Below the pieces are notes generated by a model. It was not told the DNA's origin. It did not search any database and worked only from the letters and a program-made list of their open reading frames with translations. DNA of 64,000 bases, from assembly GCA_026936325.1 (NCBI GenBank), contig JAPTHN010000011.1, positions 24,220,501 to 24,284,500 of the forward strand. Direction: 5' to 3'. This document shows positions 10,640 through 21,675 of this stretch, one piece after another; position 1 is the stretch's first letter, and every line of letters starts with the position of its first letter. The stretch comes from Platynereis dumerilii. Lineage: Eukaryota > Annelida > Polychaeta > Phyllodocida > Nereididae. The translations under genes and the position numbers were made by a program.

Positions 10640-10954
10640 ATTTACACAATTGTGATGTGAGGGATATCAGAGGGTTTATACATCCAAATAAGTTGGCTTC
10701 CTGTTAGTCTAGAGACAAGTTGAAGATAATCATCATGAAATGTGGATTGCATTTATATGAAGGGGGCTGTGCAAAGCATCAACAAAGGTTATATGAAAAA
10801 AAAAATCAGTGGTAAAACTAAAAGTGCACAGCTGTAGATTAAGGTCAAGAGAACATCTTAAGCTGTCCAATATCAGTTGTTCTGATATGTCTGGCAATGC
10901 ATGAGAATGATAAAGCGTTGTATCGGTCTTACAGTAAATGAACACTCAAAGGCT
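10640..10954 (+). repeat. End of block J, unit 1
   Basis: Homologous to 39375-39719 and 50900-51201. No gene or site recognised. Confidence 0.6.
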
Positions 10955-11860
10955 GGTATGTCTGACAATTGGTTTCAATACCATGAAAATTACATGATTG
11001 ATGGTATCAATGCGTGTACATAGATATGAGAAACATGAGTCAAACTATTTGGAAGAAAAGTTTGAAGATGTCACTCTTCAGAGTTCAGACCTTGCAATCT
11101 GATAACAAAACCAGGTTTACCTTAAAATGTTGGGTGTGCAGTTGCTAGATCCATTTCATTGAAGAAGTATTTGACTGGCTCTTGCAAGTTCCTTAAAGGC
11201 GGTGTCACGGTCTTATTGATATCTTTGATGATGTGATTTAGGCGGTAACGTCCCCTGAAGCAAAAGCAGTAGTTGTCAAAATATTGTTCTGGTGCCTTTT
11301 AGTGGCTTTCCTTGGAGAGTAGGTGTGACCTTTTTATTCCCGATTATTTCATCTCCATTTCAACATGGAACCATATTTCAAGATATGGCATTAAACACAG
11401 TCATTAGAAATAGAGAAGTGATGGCATTTTACTGAATATTGCACCAACAATCGTTGTCTTTAGTCTGCATTATTTTGAATTTTGGATGAGTACTAGAGCT
11501 GCTTGAGAGTTTACGGATGCTCTGGTTTGTTTACAGACATCCTTCTTCCTAAACTGATTTATTAATCAGATTTAAAGTGATCAATTAATGTTTACAGAGT
11601 CTGACAGAAGACAAAATATTTGACTTTAAATTCTGTTTTTTTAGCTTCAACTGAAATATGTTTTAATATGATTAATATCATTTGTGCAAAGTCTGCCAGA
11701 TTGTAGATGCACATTGGCTCTGATGATTTGTCTTCTGATATGATTATTCACACAGGGAAGATGCAAGAGATGCATTATACTTGATTTTTTACTGCAAAGA
11801 AAAACTCAGATTTTTTCTTGATCTTGTTCAAATGAGTCCATTGTGTAAACAGTCAGATGC
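10955..11860 (+). repeat. Block K of unit 2
   Basis: Close to 39720-40560 and 51202-52080. ATGCTCTGGTTTGTTTACAG marks it near 11518. No gene. Confidence 0.7.
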
Positions 11861-12088
11861 CTAAAGGACTAGTTGTGTCCTGATAGAAAATGTAAATTGA
11901 TATTTGCACTCCTCTGAGATGTTGACACTGTTTGGCAGATGTTTTTCTGCATCCTGCGAGAGTGACTTTGAGGGATCTTCTGGAATATTGATGTACAGTG
12001 TACTGATTTTCCAGCAGATGCTTGTGTAATATATGTTACATCTACAGATTCTACACGATTCTAAGCATGTCAAGCACATTACACTGAT

Positions 12089-12096
12089 ATTTGTAC
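12089..12096. repeat. Left target-site duplication ATTTGTAC
   Basis: Eight bases identical to 13908-13915. Empty sites near 1557, 40801 and 52330 have a single copy. Confidence 0.95.
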
Positions 12097-13907
12097 TAGA
12101 GCCCTGCGCGGGATGTCCCGTCCCGCGCGGGACGCGGGATCCCGCATCCCGCGGGATACCGCAAACAAAATTCCTGCGGTACGGGACGGAGCGGGACTGC
12201 AAATGGTCACTGCGGGACGGGCGCGGGATCCCGCACTGGTGCAGTCTGCGGGAGCGGGGCGGGGCGGGACTTGGTTGCGGGACTGTGCGGGATTGTGAAT
12301 CTAAGCACTTTCCTAAAATGCAAAATTGTTAAGTTTAATTAATTTTGACCATCTTGTATTAAAATAATTATATGATTTACCACTTACTATTAGGCCTAAC
12401 TAGAAATCTGACTTAGCTATTCCTAAATATACGAGACTTTTATAATCAGGTGCTTTGATAAAAACTGAAATATGTTAAGAATGAAATAATTTGATTGCTT
12501 GATGGAGAAATAGGTAAAATGTACAGTTGCTCTATTGTTTAGAAAATGAATGCAATTTTGTCAAAGTTTGTTACCCCTTTAAAGATGGGAATTCCCCTAT
12601 TTTGGGAATTCCCCAGATTCACTGCATATATACTGCAATTTAACTGTAAAATGTCCGCTGACCTGAAATATACTAGCAGGGTTGGATTCAAATACAAATG
12701 AACTAATGTGTCTGTCTAATAATTCTACAGATACAAGTTCTAACTAAATCAGTTAAATGCTTAACTAAATTAGTCATAATATCTATAACTAAATAAATTA
12801 GGCATATATATGTGACTAAAATGTTTTGATATTTGGTCATTTATCAATTTATTATTTCATTACTTGTTTGTAAAAAAAACAGTGAATTCAATAAATATGT
12901 AAACTTTAAAAAGGCTAAATAAAATTTACTTTATCTAACAATCATATGGATGTTCATACAATAGCACACCCCTATTGCAATGCAACATTGCTCACAATAG
13001 ACATGCATGGCCTTTGTTTGAATAGCAATTTAAAAGACAATGTCCAGTGTTTGAATAGCAGTTTAATGGCATTGAAAATGAATCAGGGTTATGCCATGAA
13101 AATATTGTGCTAATTCATATTATTGCACAATACACAGGCATTTGGTTAGTTAATTCAAGTTGCATGAAAATGGAAATTGCAATGTGAAATTGTGAATAAA
13201 CAACATTACTAATATTTAAATATATAATCTTTAATTTTGATTTACCTTGATTGCATTTAAGCCTGAATTGAGTTAGTAGTAGTTGCAATTTGTTGTTTTT
13301 CTTTTCCACAGTGACTATAATTGTTTGAATCATTGAAAATTCTAAAAGTACTGGATTCATTTCCAAAATATTTATAAATATTATATTGTATTTGTGTATT
13401 ATTATACAACCGGTTCAAGTTGGTTCTAATTTCAGTTAATTTTGACAAATACTAACTAATTCTGCAGTTGAAAATGAATTGATCTCGGCACTATTGGCCT
13501 TCATTGTCCTTTTCCAATTTCTTTTCTTTTGTAACTTATTTTTTGCAAATTTCACGTTTAAGTAAATTTGATCTATATTTTTTCTTTCACATATACATAT
13601 ATATAAGTTGTTAATAAGCATTAATTTTCTTACCAAATTAAAGGACCTAGATACTAAATTCCAGTAATAAACTTGAGTGTGAATAAGTGCGGGACTGGGT
13701 GCGGGACTAAGTTAGGCTGCGGGACGGGACGGGAGTCCCGCAAACATATATCTGCGGGAGCGGGGCGGGACGGGACAGATAACGGATAGTGCGGGACGGG
13801 ACGCGGGTCCCGCAAAGAAAAGAGCTGCGGGGCGGGACGGGAGCGGGACTGAATTTTGTGGGACGGGACGGGGCGGGACAGAAAAATCAGTCCCGCGCAG
13901 GGCTCTA
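12097..13907. mobile_element. hAT-like non-autonomous transposon with CGGGA-rich ends
   Basis: An 1811-bp element with perfect terminal inverted repeat TAGAGCCCTGCGCGGGA / TCCCGCGCAGGGCTCTA and an 8-bp target duplication, as expected for the hAT superfamily. About 200 bp at each end is GC-rich and full of GCGGGAC-type repeats. The middle (12310-13680) is strongly AT-rich, with only short, unrelated open frames and no recognisable transposase. It is therefore non-autonomous and dependent on a transposase elsewhere. Insertion is later than the unit duplication. Confidence 0.9.
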
Positions 13908-14235
13908 ATTTGTACCCAAAAGCACACAGAAAAGTAGCAGATGAACAGATCAAATCCATTTCTTATGGAATGCCTTGCAACCAAAGAACTCTTTGGTCTG
14001 TTGTGACTCCAGGGAAGTGACCAAAAGTTTAAACGAGCGGAAATACATCAATTGATGCCTCTGAGGAAAAGTACAAAAAGTACTGTGCATTTTGCTTATG
14101 GCACCAACTGCTTCGGGGCCTTTGGCATCCAAGAAGCAGCTTATATGTCCGATTCCGACACCGTGAATTCTCTTCTTCAATTGATAGAACAAATAATAAA
14201 GGTTGTAGTGACTGACCAATGACACCTACCATAAA

Positions 14236-15150
14236 AATTATTTGGTGAACTCACTGTAAGAGATTTGAAAAATACTTTTCAATGGGGTGCTTTGAGAAAT
14301 TGGCAGGGATATCCTAGTTTTGAATAGGTTTTTGGGCACTCTAGCATTTTTTTTTTTTTCATTCTTGGAGTATATATATGTATAAGAATCTCTCTAACAT
14401 CTGCTTTCTTGTGGTTTTGTAATGTAATATTATAATAATTTACTAATTCTATTACCAGCTATCAAATGTAAGACTGATTACAATGACTTTATACTTAAAG
14501 CTGGAATGCTGCTGGATATAAAATTACTCAATTTGTTAAACCCTTACTTCCATCATGATCATATTCGGGCTCTGCCATTTTTCTGCATTATGAAGCAGTT
14601 TTTTCCCCAATTGTTCTGTGATAAACCATAATGACATTATTTTTGTGTGATTATCTCCATAGAAGACAACTACAAAGTCCTAATCTCAGAACATAGACAT
14701 AGTGGTTTGACGTGGCATACAATGTCATGGAGTCACTGCCTGCTATTGTTGACATATTGCTTTGTAAGCTCCATAATAGATGTCAGTATCATAGAGAATG
14801 TCGAGCTCTCTAACAACAACTCTTTTCAAATAAATTGGTTTGCCCCGATGTCTTTTCTTTATAGTGTGGGATTCTTCTTTCACAAATTGTTAGTTATTGT
14901 GTATTGAGATAAACTAATGTTGCAGAGCCATTTTCTTGAAGCTTTATGATCATTGGCTTTTAATTGCAGCTGAACAGTCTACATTCAACTCAGATGTTTC
15001 TTCCAGCGTCAGTTTCTTGATTTGTTTTTTACTTGCTATCTAGACTTAAATTTGGACTCTGAGGAAGCTTAATTTGTAATTAACAACCAATATGATTTGA
15101 TACCGCAGTAATAGGCTGCAAAAGAGCCTTGTTTATTTATACCTTCAGCA
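14236..15150 (+). repeat. Block L of unit 2
   Basis: Very close to 52661-53640 (unit 4). A plus-strand frame of 86 codons at 14647-14907 is also open in unit 4 (53089-53349) but broken in units 1 and 3. On the opposite strand the same region holds the VRELNILYDT-type frame in other copies. Double openness reflects sequence identity more than proof of coding. It ends with a Z motif. Confidence 0.65.
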
Positions 15151-16571
15151 AATCCCGACAAGACATGTGTAAAAAAGAACTCTGTGCCACTTTGCGAGAC
15201 ATTAACGCTGTAGTCATCTTGTTTGTGTGTGGTTAGGCTTTGTTAATGTGTTGAAGTTTGTTTTGCCAAAGAGTTGTATTGGTCTTAAACTAAATGAACA
15301 ATGGTATAGCCTGAGCTGGCAATTGGTTTCACCACCATGAAAACAAATTGACCGATAGTCTCAATACATATACGCAGATATGAGAAGCAGGAAAATAGAG
15401 TTTGAAGGTTTCAATCTTGGCACCATGCAATCTGATAACATGTCCAGTTTTCACTTTAAAACTTTGGGTGCGTTGTTTTCAGATTCAATTAATAAAAAGA
15501 AGTATTTAGGTGGCCTATGCATGATCCCTTAAAGGCGGTGTCATGTAGTTATTGATATCTGTGTAGATGTAACTTAGGGGGTAATACACAAAATATTGTC
15601 TTGGGACATTTTAGTGACTTTCTTTGGCGAGTGAGCATGATCATTCTTCTCAGTAGATTTGTATCTCTATTTTCTACCAGAAACCATACTTCAAAAATTA
15701 TGATAACACTTCCGATATAAATAGAGAAGTGATAGCATATTGGTGGTTTTTTCACAAACAATTGTTGTCTTTAGTTTGCATTATTTTGAATTTTGGATGA
15801 AAACTGGAGCTTCTTGAGAATTTACAGATGCTCTGGTTTGTTTACAGACCTCCTTCTTTTTAAACTGATTTATTTAAGCAGATTCAAAGCGATCGATAAG
15901 TGTTTGGGTAGTCTGACAGAAGATAAAAAATCTAACTTTAAATTCTGTTGTCTAGTTTCAATTGAAATAAGTTTTAATATGATTACTGTTATTAAAAGTA
16001 AAGTCTGCCAGATTGGGCATGCCCATTGCAAGTTATTATTCATTATCTTACTGTAAAGATGTGGGAAAATGGTTTGATCTGATTTTGCCTTGAAAGGGGA
16101 GGAACTGTGTTCTTCAATTAGTTCATTTCTGTAGTTTGATATTTTGTTATTTAACCACATTGAATCTGATAGAATCGACAATTGAAGAAGAGAAGATTCT
16201 TCATCTGACGTTTTTAGAGCAAAGACAAAGCCCAGATTGACCACGGAGACCCCATTCAAATGAATTCATTGTGTGTTGACAGCAAGGTCCTTGATAGAAA
16301 ATGCAAATTGATGTTTACTCTCCTCCGAGGTATTGACAGATGTCTTTCTGCTTGTTACTTCAGTGACTTTGAGGAGTCTCTATTGTCTTCTGGAATGTTT
16401 TGATACTGATTTTTATCAACTTACACTGTTGTGGCTCAATGCATATGTGGCATAAGAATCTACGCATGCCAGGAGTATTGCACTGATATTTGTACCTCAA
16501 GGCAAACAGAAGAATTACAGATGAACAGATAGAATCCATTTCTTGTTGAATGCCTTGCAACCAAGAACACT
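15151..16571 (+). repeat. Block C of unit 2, first part
   Basis: Homologous to 42081-42900 and to 53641-54022 plus 55311-56325, and distantly to blocks K and A. A minus-strand frame of 129 codons at 15870-16259 is not preserved in the other C copies. No gene called. Confidence 0.6.
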
Positions 16572-16802
16572 TTGGTCTGGTGTGACTCCAGGGAAATGAC
16601 CAACAAGTTGGAAAGAGGCAAAGGAAAGGATCAATCAATAACTGTGAGAAGTACAAACAGTACTCAGCATTTTGCTAATGGAATCATCTCCTTCTGGGAC
16701 TTTGGCATCCCAGAAGCTGTAGACAACATATTAAGTTTGACACAAAGACTGAGAAAGCTCTTCTTAAACAGAAAGAATACAAAGGCCAAATCAAGAGTGT
16801 AG
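16572..16802 (+). other. Candidate relic exon, C type
   Basis: Open frame of 76 codons with VTNKLERGK-type, DQSI, NST and FWDFGIPEA segments, in the same frame as the C copy at 42902 and the A copy at 52400. No ATG is shared by the copies and no upstream partner exon was recognised. No known domain. Possibly the 3' exon of a decayed, duplicated gene. Confidence 0.3.
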
Positions 16803-17820
16803 TCCAAAGATGACACTATTAACTTTCAAATGATATGTACCCTATAAGAACTTTTTAAAAATGACATTACACTGACATTAAGCATGTTGTTGTAACTTTG
16901 TCACTTTACTTCATTTTGAAACTTCAGCCATCTGACTTCAAAAAGCTGAGTTAACAGTGGCTAAATGAATGCAATGCTGACTGCTTGCTGAATTGGAAAG
17001 GTAACCACTTGGAGCAGGGAAATTTGGCTCTCTTAAAGTTTACCATTAGGATTTTGAATCAGGAAAGAGAATCGTATGATACAAAACTGAGAAACTGCAT
17101 GGTCAAAGTGTGCCAATGAATACATTGAATAGTAAATGCATGTGATATAGGCATTGTTATCTCACCAGAGCAGTAAGGTATTCTCAACCTGCAGCAATTT
17201 CAGAAACCAATGCCCTTGTTGTCAAAGACAAGTTCCATGTGGGTTAAAATTTGTATCTCTTAATGTGTGACATGTTGAGGACCCTCGCTTTTTCTTGCAT
17301 CCCTTTAATCCAACCTCATTTCAATGCCTGAGCTTATACTTGCGGCATTGTTGATAATGGTGTATCATATGTTTTGTAAATTTACTGACATTTACATGAT
17401 AGTTTTACATCTGGCTATTTTAGAAACTACAGCACATAATAGTTTTGCCTGAGAAGTTACATAAATCTGTCATTGTCTGCTCTTTTGATGCTGCTTTTTT
17501 CTAAATTTTCCTGTGATAAGCTATAGTGATGTTTCTTTGGGGGTGATTATCTCCATAGCAGACAACTACAAAGACCCAATCTGAGAAAATAGACATAGTG
17601 GCTTTTTCGGTTGTCTAATCTTACAATGTCTGTCGGTGTCTTGCATTGTTGATTTATTGTTTTATAGAGATAATGAATGAATATTTTCTCCTGTACATTT
17701 TTATGTGCAGTGTAATTATGGAAGGACTGCAAATATTTCTCTGATAAGGAATGGATCAGGCTGGTAATACTAACAATTTACCTTTAATCAGAACAGGCAA
17801 CACTTGATATCTCTGTCAGT
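16803..17820 (+). repeat. C-to-N spacer of unit 2
   Basis: Shared with unit 4 (56571-57107 and 57590-58125) and absent from units 1 and 3 except for the last 400 bases (43311-43730). Includes TGATTATCTCCATAGCAGAC near 17548, the landmark also found in L and J. No gene. Confidence 0.6.
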
Positions 17821-18480
17821 TTCTGTTTGCAGCCAATGTGATTTGATACCATGGCAATTATGGAGGCAGTGAAAGAGCTTTGCTAATCTATAGATATCCC
17901 AGCTTCAGCAAGTCTCCAGCCAGTCATCTGTGTAAGGAGGACTACCAGACAAAATCCATACGATTAGTTTCACAGAGGTTAAGAAGATCATTTTTCTCTT
18001 GTTGTTTACGAAGTGTCTACTCAAACTTTTTCTGGCTCTACAATGCTCAATAATTAGCATTTTCCAATTTGAGAACATGTGGAAATATTTTAGCGTACTG
18101 TGCTTGCCAGACACTGAACAAGCCTTTTGTTAGCTGTTTTGTGTGGTTATTTCCTTGCACTGCTTGGAAGTGCACTGTTCCTGAGTTTTTTAGTAACTCC
18201 ACGGCATGTAAGTTGCAGAAAGATAACAAACTTCAAAGCATTTCAGTTTCAAGAGTGCTGACAAGCCTAATCATAGGTCTCTAGCCAAATTTAAGATTTG
18301 ATGTAGGTTTAACCGACCAAATAAGGCTAGTTATTTTGCAAATTGGGCTTTCCAAAAATAAATGTGCTGCTTGATATGGGGGCATTTCTGTGAGAGTGAC
18401 TCTTCTTTCCTTATGTATAGTAAATTTGGATTATAACAATCATGAAAATTAATGTTTACATGACAGCGAGTGATTCCAAT
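17821..18480 (+). repeat. Block N of unit 2
   Basis: Homologous to 43731-44035 and 58126-58840. A Z motif lies at 17830-17926, with its first third missing. Short frames occur on both strands near 18047-18284; they resemble each other in unit 3 but have no known domain. Confidence 0.6.
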
Positions 18481-19500
18481 GTTTTTTGAAGAATGATTAT
18501 ATTGAAAATATATTTTCTTTTAACCTGACTATTCACAGGAAAAGAAAATGATTATCACAAAGTGCTTGGCAGCCCAATGTTACTGAAATGGTCATCTCTG
18601 AATTAAAGGAAAATCGCTCTTTATAACTGATCAGGCTTCATTCCGGGCCAAATTTCCCTAAAGCCACTATTCATTGATTCATTTTGCACTTGCCATTGTG
18701 ACCAATTGGGTTCTAATGAGGCTTAGTTTGTAATTAACAGCCTATGTGATTTGATACCACAGCAATTATGGAGGCTGTGAAAGAGCTTTGCTAATCTATA
18801 GATATCTCAGCCCTCAGCGAGTCCCCAGCCATTCACGTGTGAAGGAGGACTACTAGTAGGCAATACCAATAAGGAAACTTGGACATATGCTTGGTGCTTT
18901 ATATAAATGCCGTACTAAATAAATATCCATGAATTGCTTTGTTGGTTGAAAGACAAAATATGTCATAGATGTAATGAATACTTTTAATTTGTATGTCATT
19001 AGAGTATTGAGTGACTCTCATTAATCTAGTGGATTGACACATTTATGTACATGGATACTTCTGTTTTCCTCTCTCTGCCTCTCTTATTCTTAATCATGCT
19101 TAGTTAGACTCCATTAATAGTCAAACTGCCTTTACGGTTTCCATGCTACAATAAGAATTTTCAGACATGATCAGGGATTATGACTTTTCATAAACTATGA
19201 AACTGCTGTGATGGAGCCGAATGTCAGCATTAGTCAGATGTTAAAAACGTCATCAGGGTGCTATCTGAAGTTGAAATTAATCGACAAAATTGACATCGTT
19301 CTCTCAGATTGGAAGTGGGGCTATTTTTCTTTCTATTGAGAATATCAAGGCCTTTGCCAGCTTTACAGATGGCATTGGTGATCAGTTGTTTGGCCTTGGT
19401 TTGAAAACTTCTGACTGGTAGAGGAGTTGGAATGCCTCTTGGCTCCAATTATCAGTACATGATTATCCGCTTAACTGAAGGATGGGAAATACAGTAATCA
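18481..19500 (+). repeat. Blocks D and E of unit 2
   Basis: Homologous to 3940-5060. It lacks the 62-bp micro-retroposon of unit 1 (empty site near 19015-19030). The minus-strand frame 19230-19448 matches 4780-4986 almost residue for residue, but has no recognised domain. Confidence 0.7.
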
Positions 19501-20344
19501 CTGACTCCTCTCCAGAATCCTGTTAGATTTCTGACAAAGCTCTTCTGTTTATTCTCACTTGCTTTTTGGACTGACAGGATTTTGATGAGGCCCAGATTTG
19601 TATTAACTATCAATGAGGTTTGATGCCACAGTGATTAGGAATGGCTGTGAAAAAGCATGCGAATCAGTCAATATTTCAGCCTCAGCAAAGCCCAAGCCAG
19701 TCAATTTGGTTTAAAAGAACAGTTACTGCTGGTTGGAATCCTTAGTAAGTTATCGAGCATCGCTATAACACTTTGGAGGTGTGCATGACTACCGCAAAAA
19801 TCACATTCACAAAAGATGGTGAGTGCTATGGATTTTGCCTGGGTACTTGCCAAGACCCCCAATAAGGAAACTGCCAATTATAATTACATTGTCCAATCAC
19901 CATTTACTGCCTAGGAAACCTATTTTAGACCAGTTCGCAATTTTAAAAACAACGGTCAATCGATTTTTAAGGTAAGGCCACATATTGAGTACCAATACTT
20001 TGCCTGAAGCTTACAAGAAGAATTCAGATGAAGATTAAAAGAATGAAATGAAAAATCAAGAACAGGCTGCTAACCGTTTTGTGACTGTCATGGTATCTAT
20101 GATGCAACTACCAAGGACAAAGATCTTCCTTGCCCTCTGCAATATTAATAACACTTGGAAATTGAATGTGCAGTGTGCAGGCTGTCTGTTAAAGCCTTAG
20201 TCAACAAAGTTTAGATACTTGAGGAATGAGGATCTTCTCTGTTCAAATACCACAAGGTATAAAAAAGCAATGATGGGAATCGTACAATGTGAAAATTGCA
20301 TCCTTCAAGTGCTCCCCTCCCGAACAATCTGTCTTGATGAAAAA
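19501..20344 (+). repeat. Block F of unit 2
   Basis: Ends at CTTGATGAAAAA, after which block G resumes only at 33741. Contains a Z motif (19578-19703). No gene. Confidence 0.7.
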
Positions 20345-20893
20345 CACTGTGTACCGTTTGCTCTATGCGAAGCGACCCAGTTAAGGCTTCGGTTTGGCTT
20401 CAGTCAACGCTTTAGACAGTTAAACAGATGTTTTTTGTGCCTTAAGTGAAACTACATCTTCCATGCAAATTCAATCAAATGTTTATATAGCCAGTATGCT
20501 AGATTATATTCTCACCTATACAGTGCATATTTTTATATATCAAAATATTTTTTGTTGTCAAAGATTACGTGATTCTAATAAGAGAGACTTCTGAACAACT
20601 GGACTATTTTGTGCATTTTTTTATAAAATTGGGTACTTATACCATGTTTGAGGCTGAAATATTCTCCAATTTGCTTCACTATGCTGGTATGGATATATTT
20701 GTAATGTATCCTAAAGCTTGCAATGAAAAACATCTACTGAAACATAGTGTTTTAGTTTAGGTTTGGCTTAGAACTTACGGGTTTGGCTTTTTTGAACGCA
20801 GGTGTTGTAAATATGTGGGGGTTTTATGCCTACAATTTTTTGGTTTGGCGTGTCAATAGTAACAGACCTCTTTTGTTGCATTCAGTAATATGT
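20345..20893 (+). repeat. Left terminal inverted repeat of the 13.4-kb element
   Basis: Pairs with 33186-33740. The first 150 bases differ at only a few positions. GGTTTGGC occurs four times (20391, 20760, 20780, 20842), which could be transposase-binding repeats. A frame of 63 codons (20569-20760) is open in both arms, a consequence of arm identity. Confidence 0.9.
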
Positions 20894-21438
20894 ACAAACC
20901 AGTAAAGCCCATTGAAATCACAGAAAAGGATAATTAAAGAGGAAGGAAAATTGTGATTTTGAAACGATTTTATGAGAAGAAGGAGAGGGTTAAGGAAGAT
21001 TAGGTGAAGGCTGTGGCTTGAATAGCGATAAGGTTCTGCAATAATTAATGTTTGTATGAGGTCTGCAAGGTAAACCTAGTCTATGCATGTACATAATTTT
21101 TTATTATAATGTAACATATTGTACTAATGACTGAAGTAATCAGCTGATCTGGCCTGCCAAAATTGGTTGAGAGTTGAGAGGGAATTGTGAATTTGGATTG
21201 CGTTTAAAAGGTAAAGAGCAATTGATATAGCTTATTATAGGTATACACATTACACAATTGAAAATGAAAGCAACTTGTCTGTAGTCTAATTATTGATACC
21301 TTCAATTGCTGTTAGAGCAGTAAGGCTATGTGCTTCGACTTGACCAAAGATGGCAATAAATCCATGTGCATTTGGCTGGCATTTGGCTGCAGTAGGATAG
21401 TAAAAAAATGTTGGACTATTATGGGATGGCAACCACAA
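20894..21438 (+). other. Interior of the 13.4-kb element before the LINE
   Basis: AT-rich DNA with no open frame above 60 codons, no repeat structure and no recognisable domain. Confidence 0.5.
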
Positions 21439-21675
21439 TAAGATAAGATAAAAAAAGATAAGATAAAACTTTATTTCACGTCGGTGATGACAATAAAAAC
21501 AAGAAACATAAGCTACAAAGCTTTTAACCGACAAGTAAAATAACACAACAATAAGGCGATAAAATGATATATACAAATGAGAAATGAAAAAGGTGAAACT
21601 CAAGTTACATTACAAAACAAGTTAGCGTCATTTGATTTTAATTGCTTTAAGATAACAAGTTAGCATCATTTGATA

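Larger units (their letters stand above)
1..10954 (+). repeat. Large tandem unit 1 (5' end outside window)
   Basis: First copy of the large tandem unit. The sequence starts inside block K: the CAATTGGTTTCA...CATGAAAA stretch near 12-40 recurs near 10963, 39728 and 51210. Block order is K, A, L, (C and N mostly missing), D, E, F, G, H, I, B, J. Period to the next K block is about 10.95 kb. Nothing in it reads as a host gene. The boundaries are arbitrary phase points, because an array has no natural start. Confidence 0.85.
11861..14235 (+). repeat. Block A of unit 2, split by a hAT-like element
   Basis: The A block runs 11861-12096 and resumes at 13916. Units 1, 3 and 4 show the uninterrupted GATATTTGTACCC site. 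In the right half the conserved frame is broken relative to the copy at 52400. Confidence 0.75.

Noticed and set aside
14647-14907. 86-codon membrane-like plus-strand frame in block L as a gene
   Set aside because: Open only in units 2 and 4, broken in 1 and 3, and opposite to another equally open frame.
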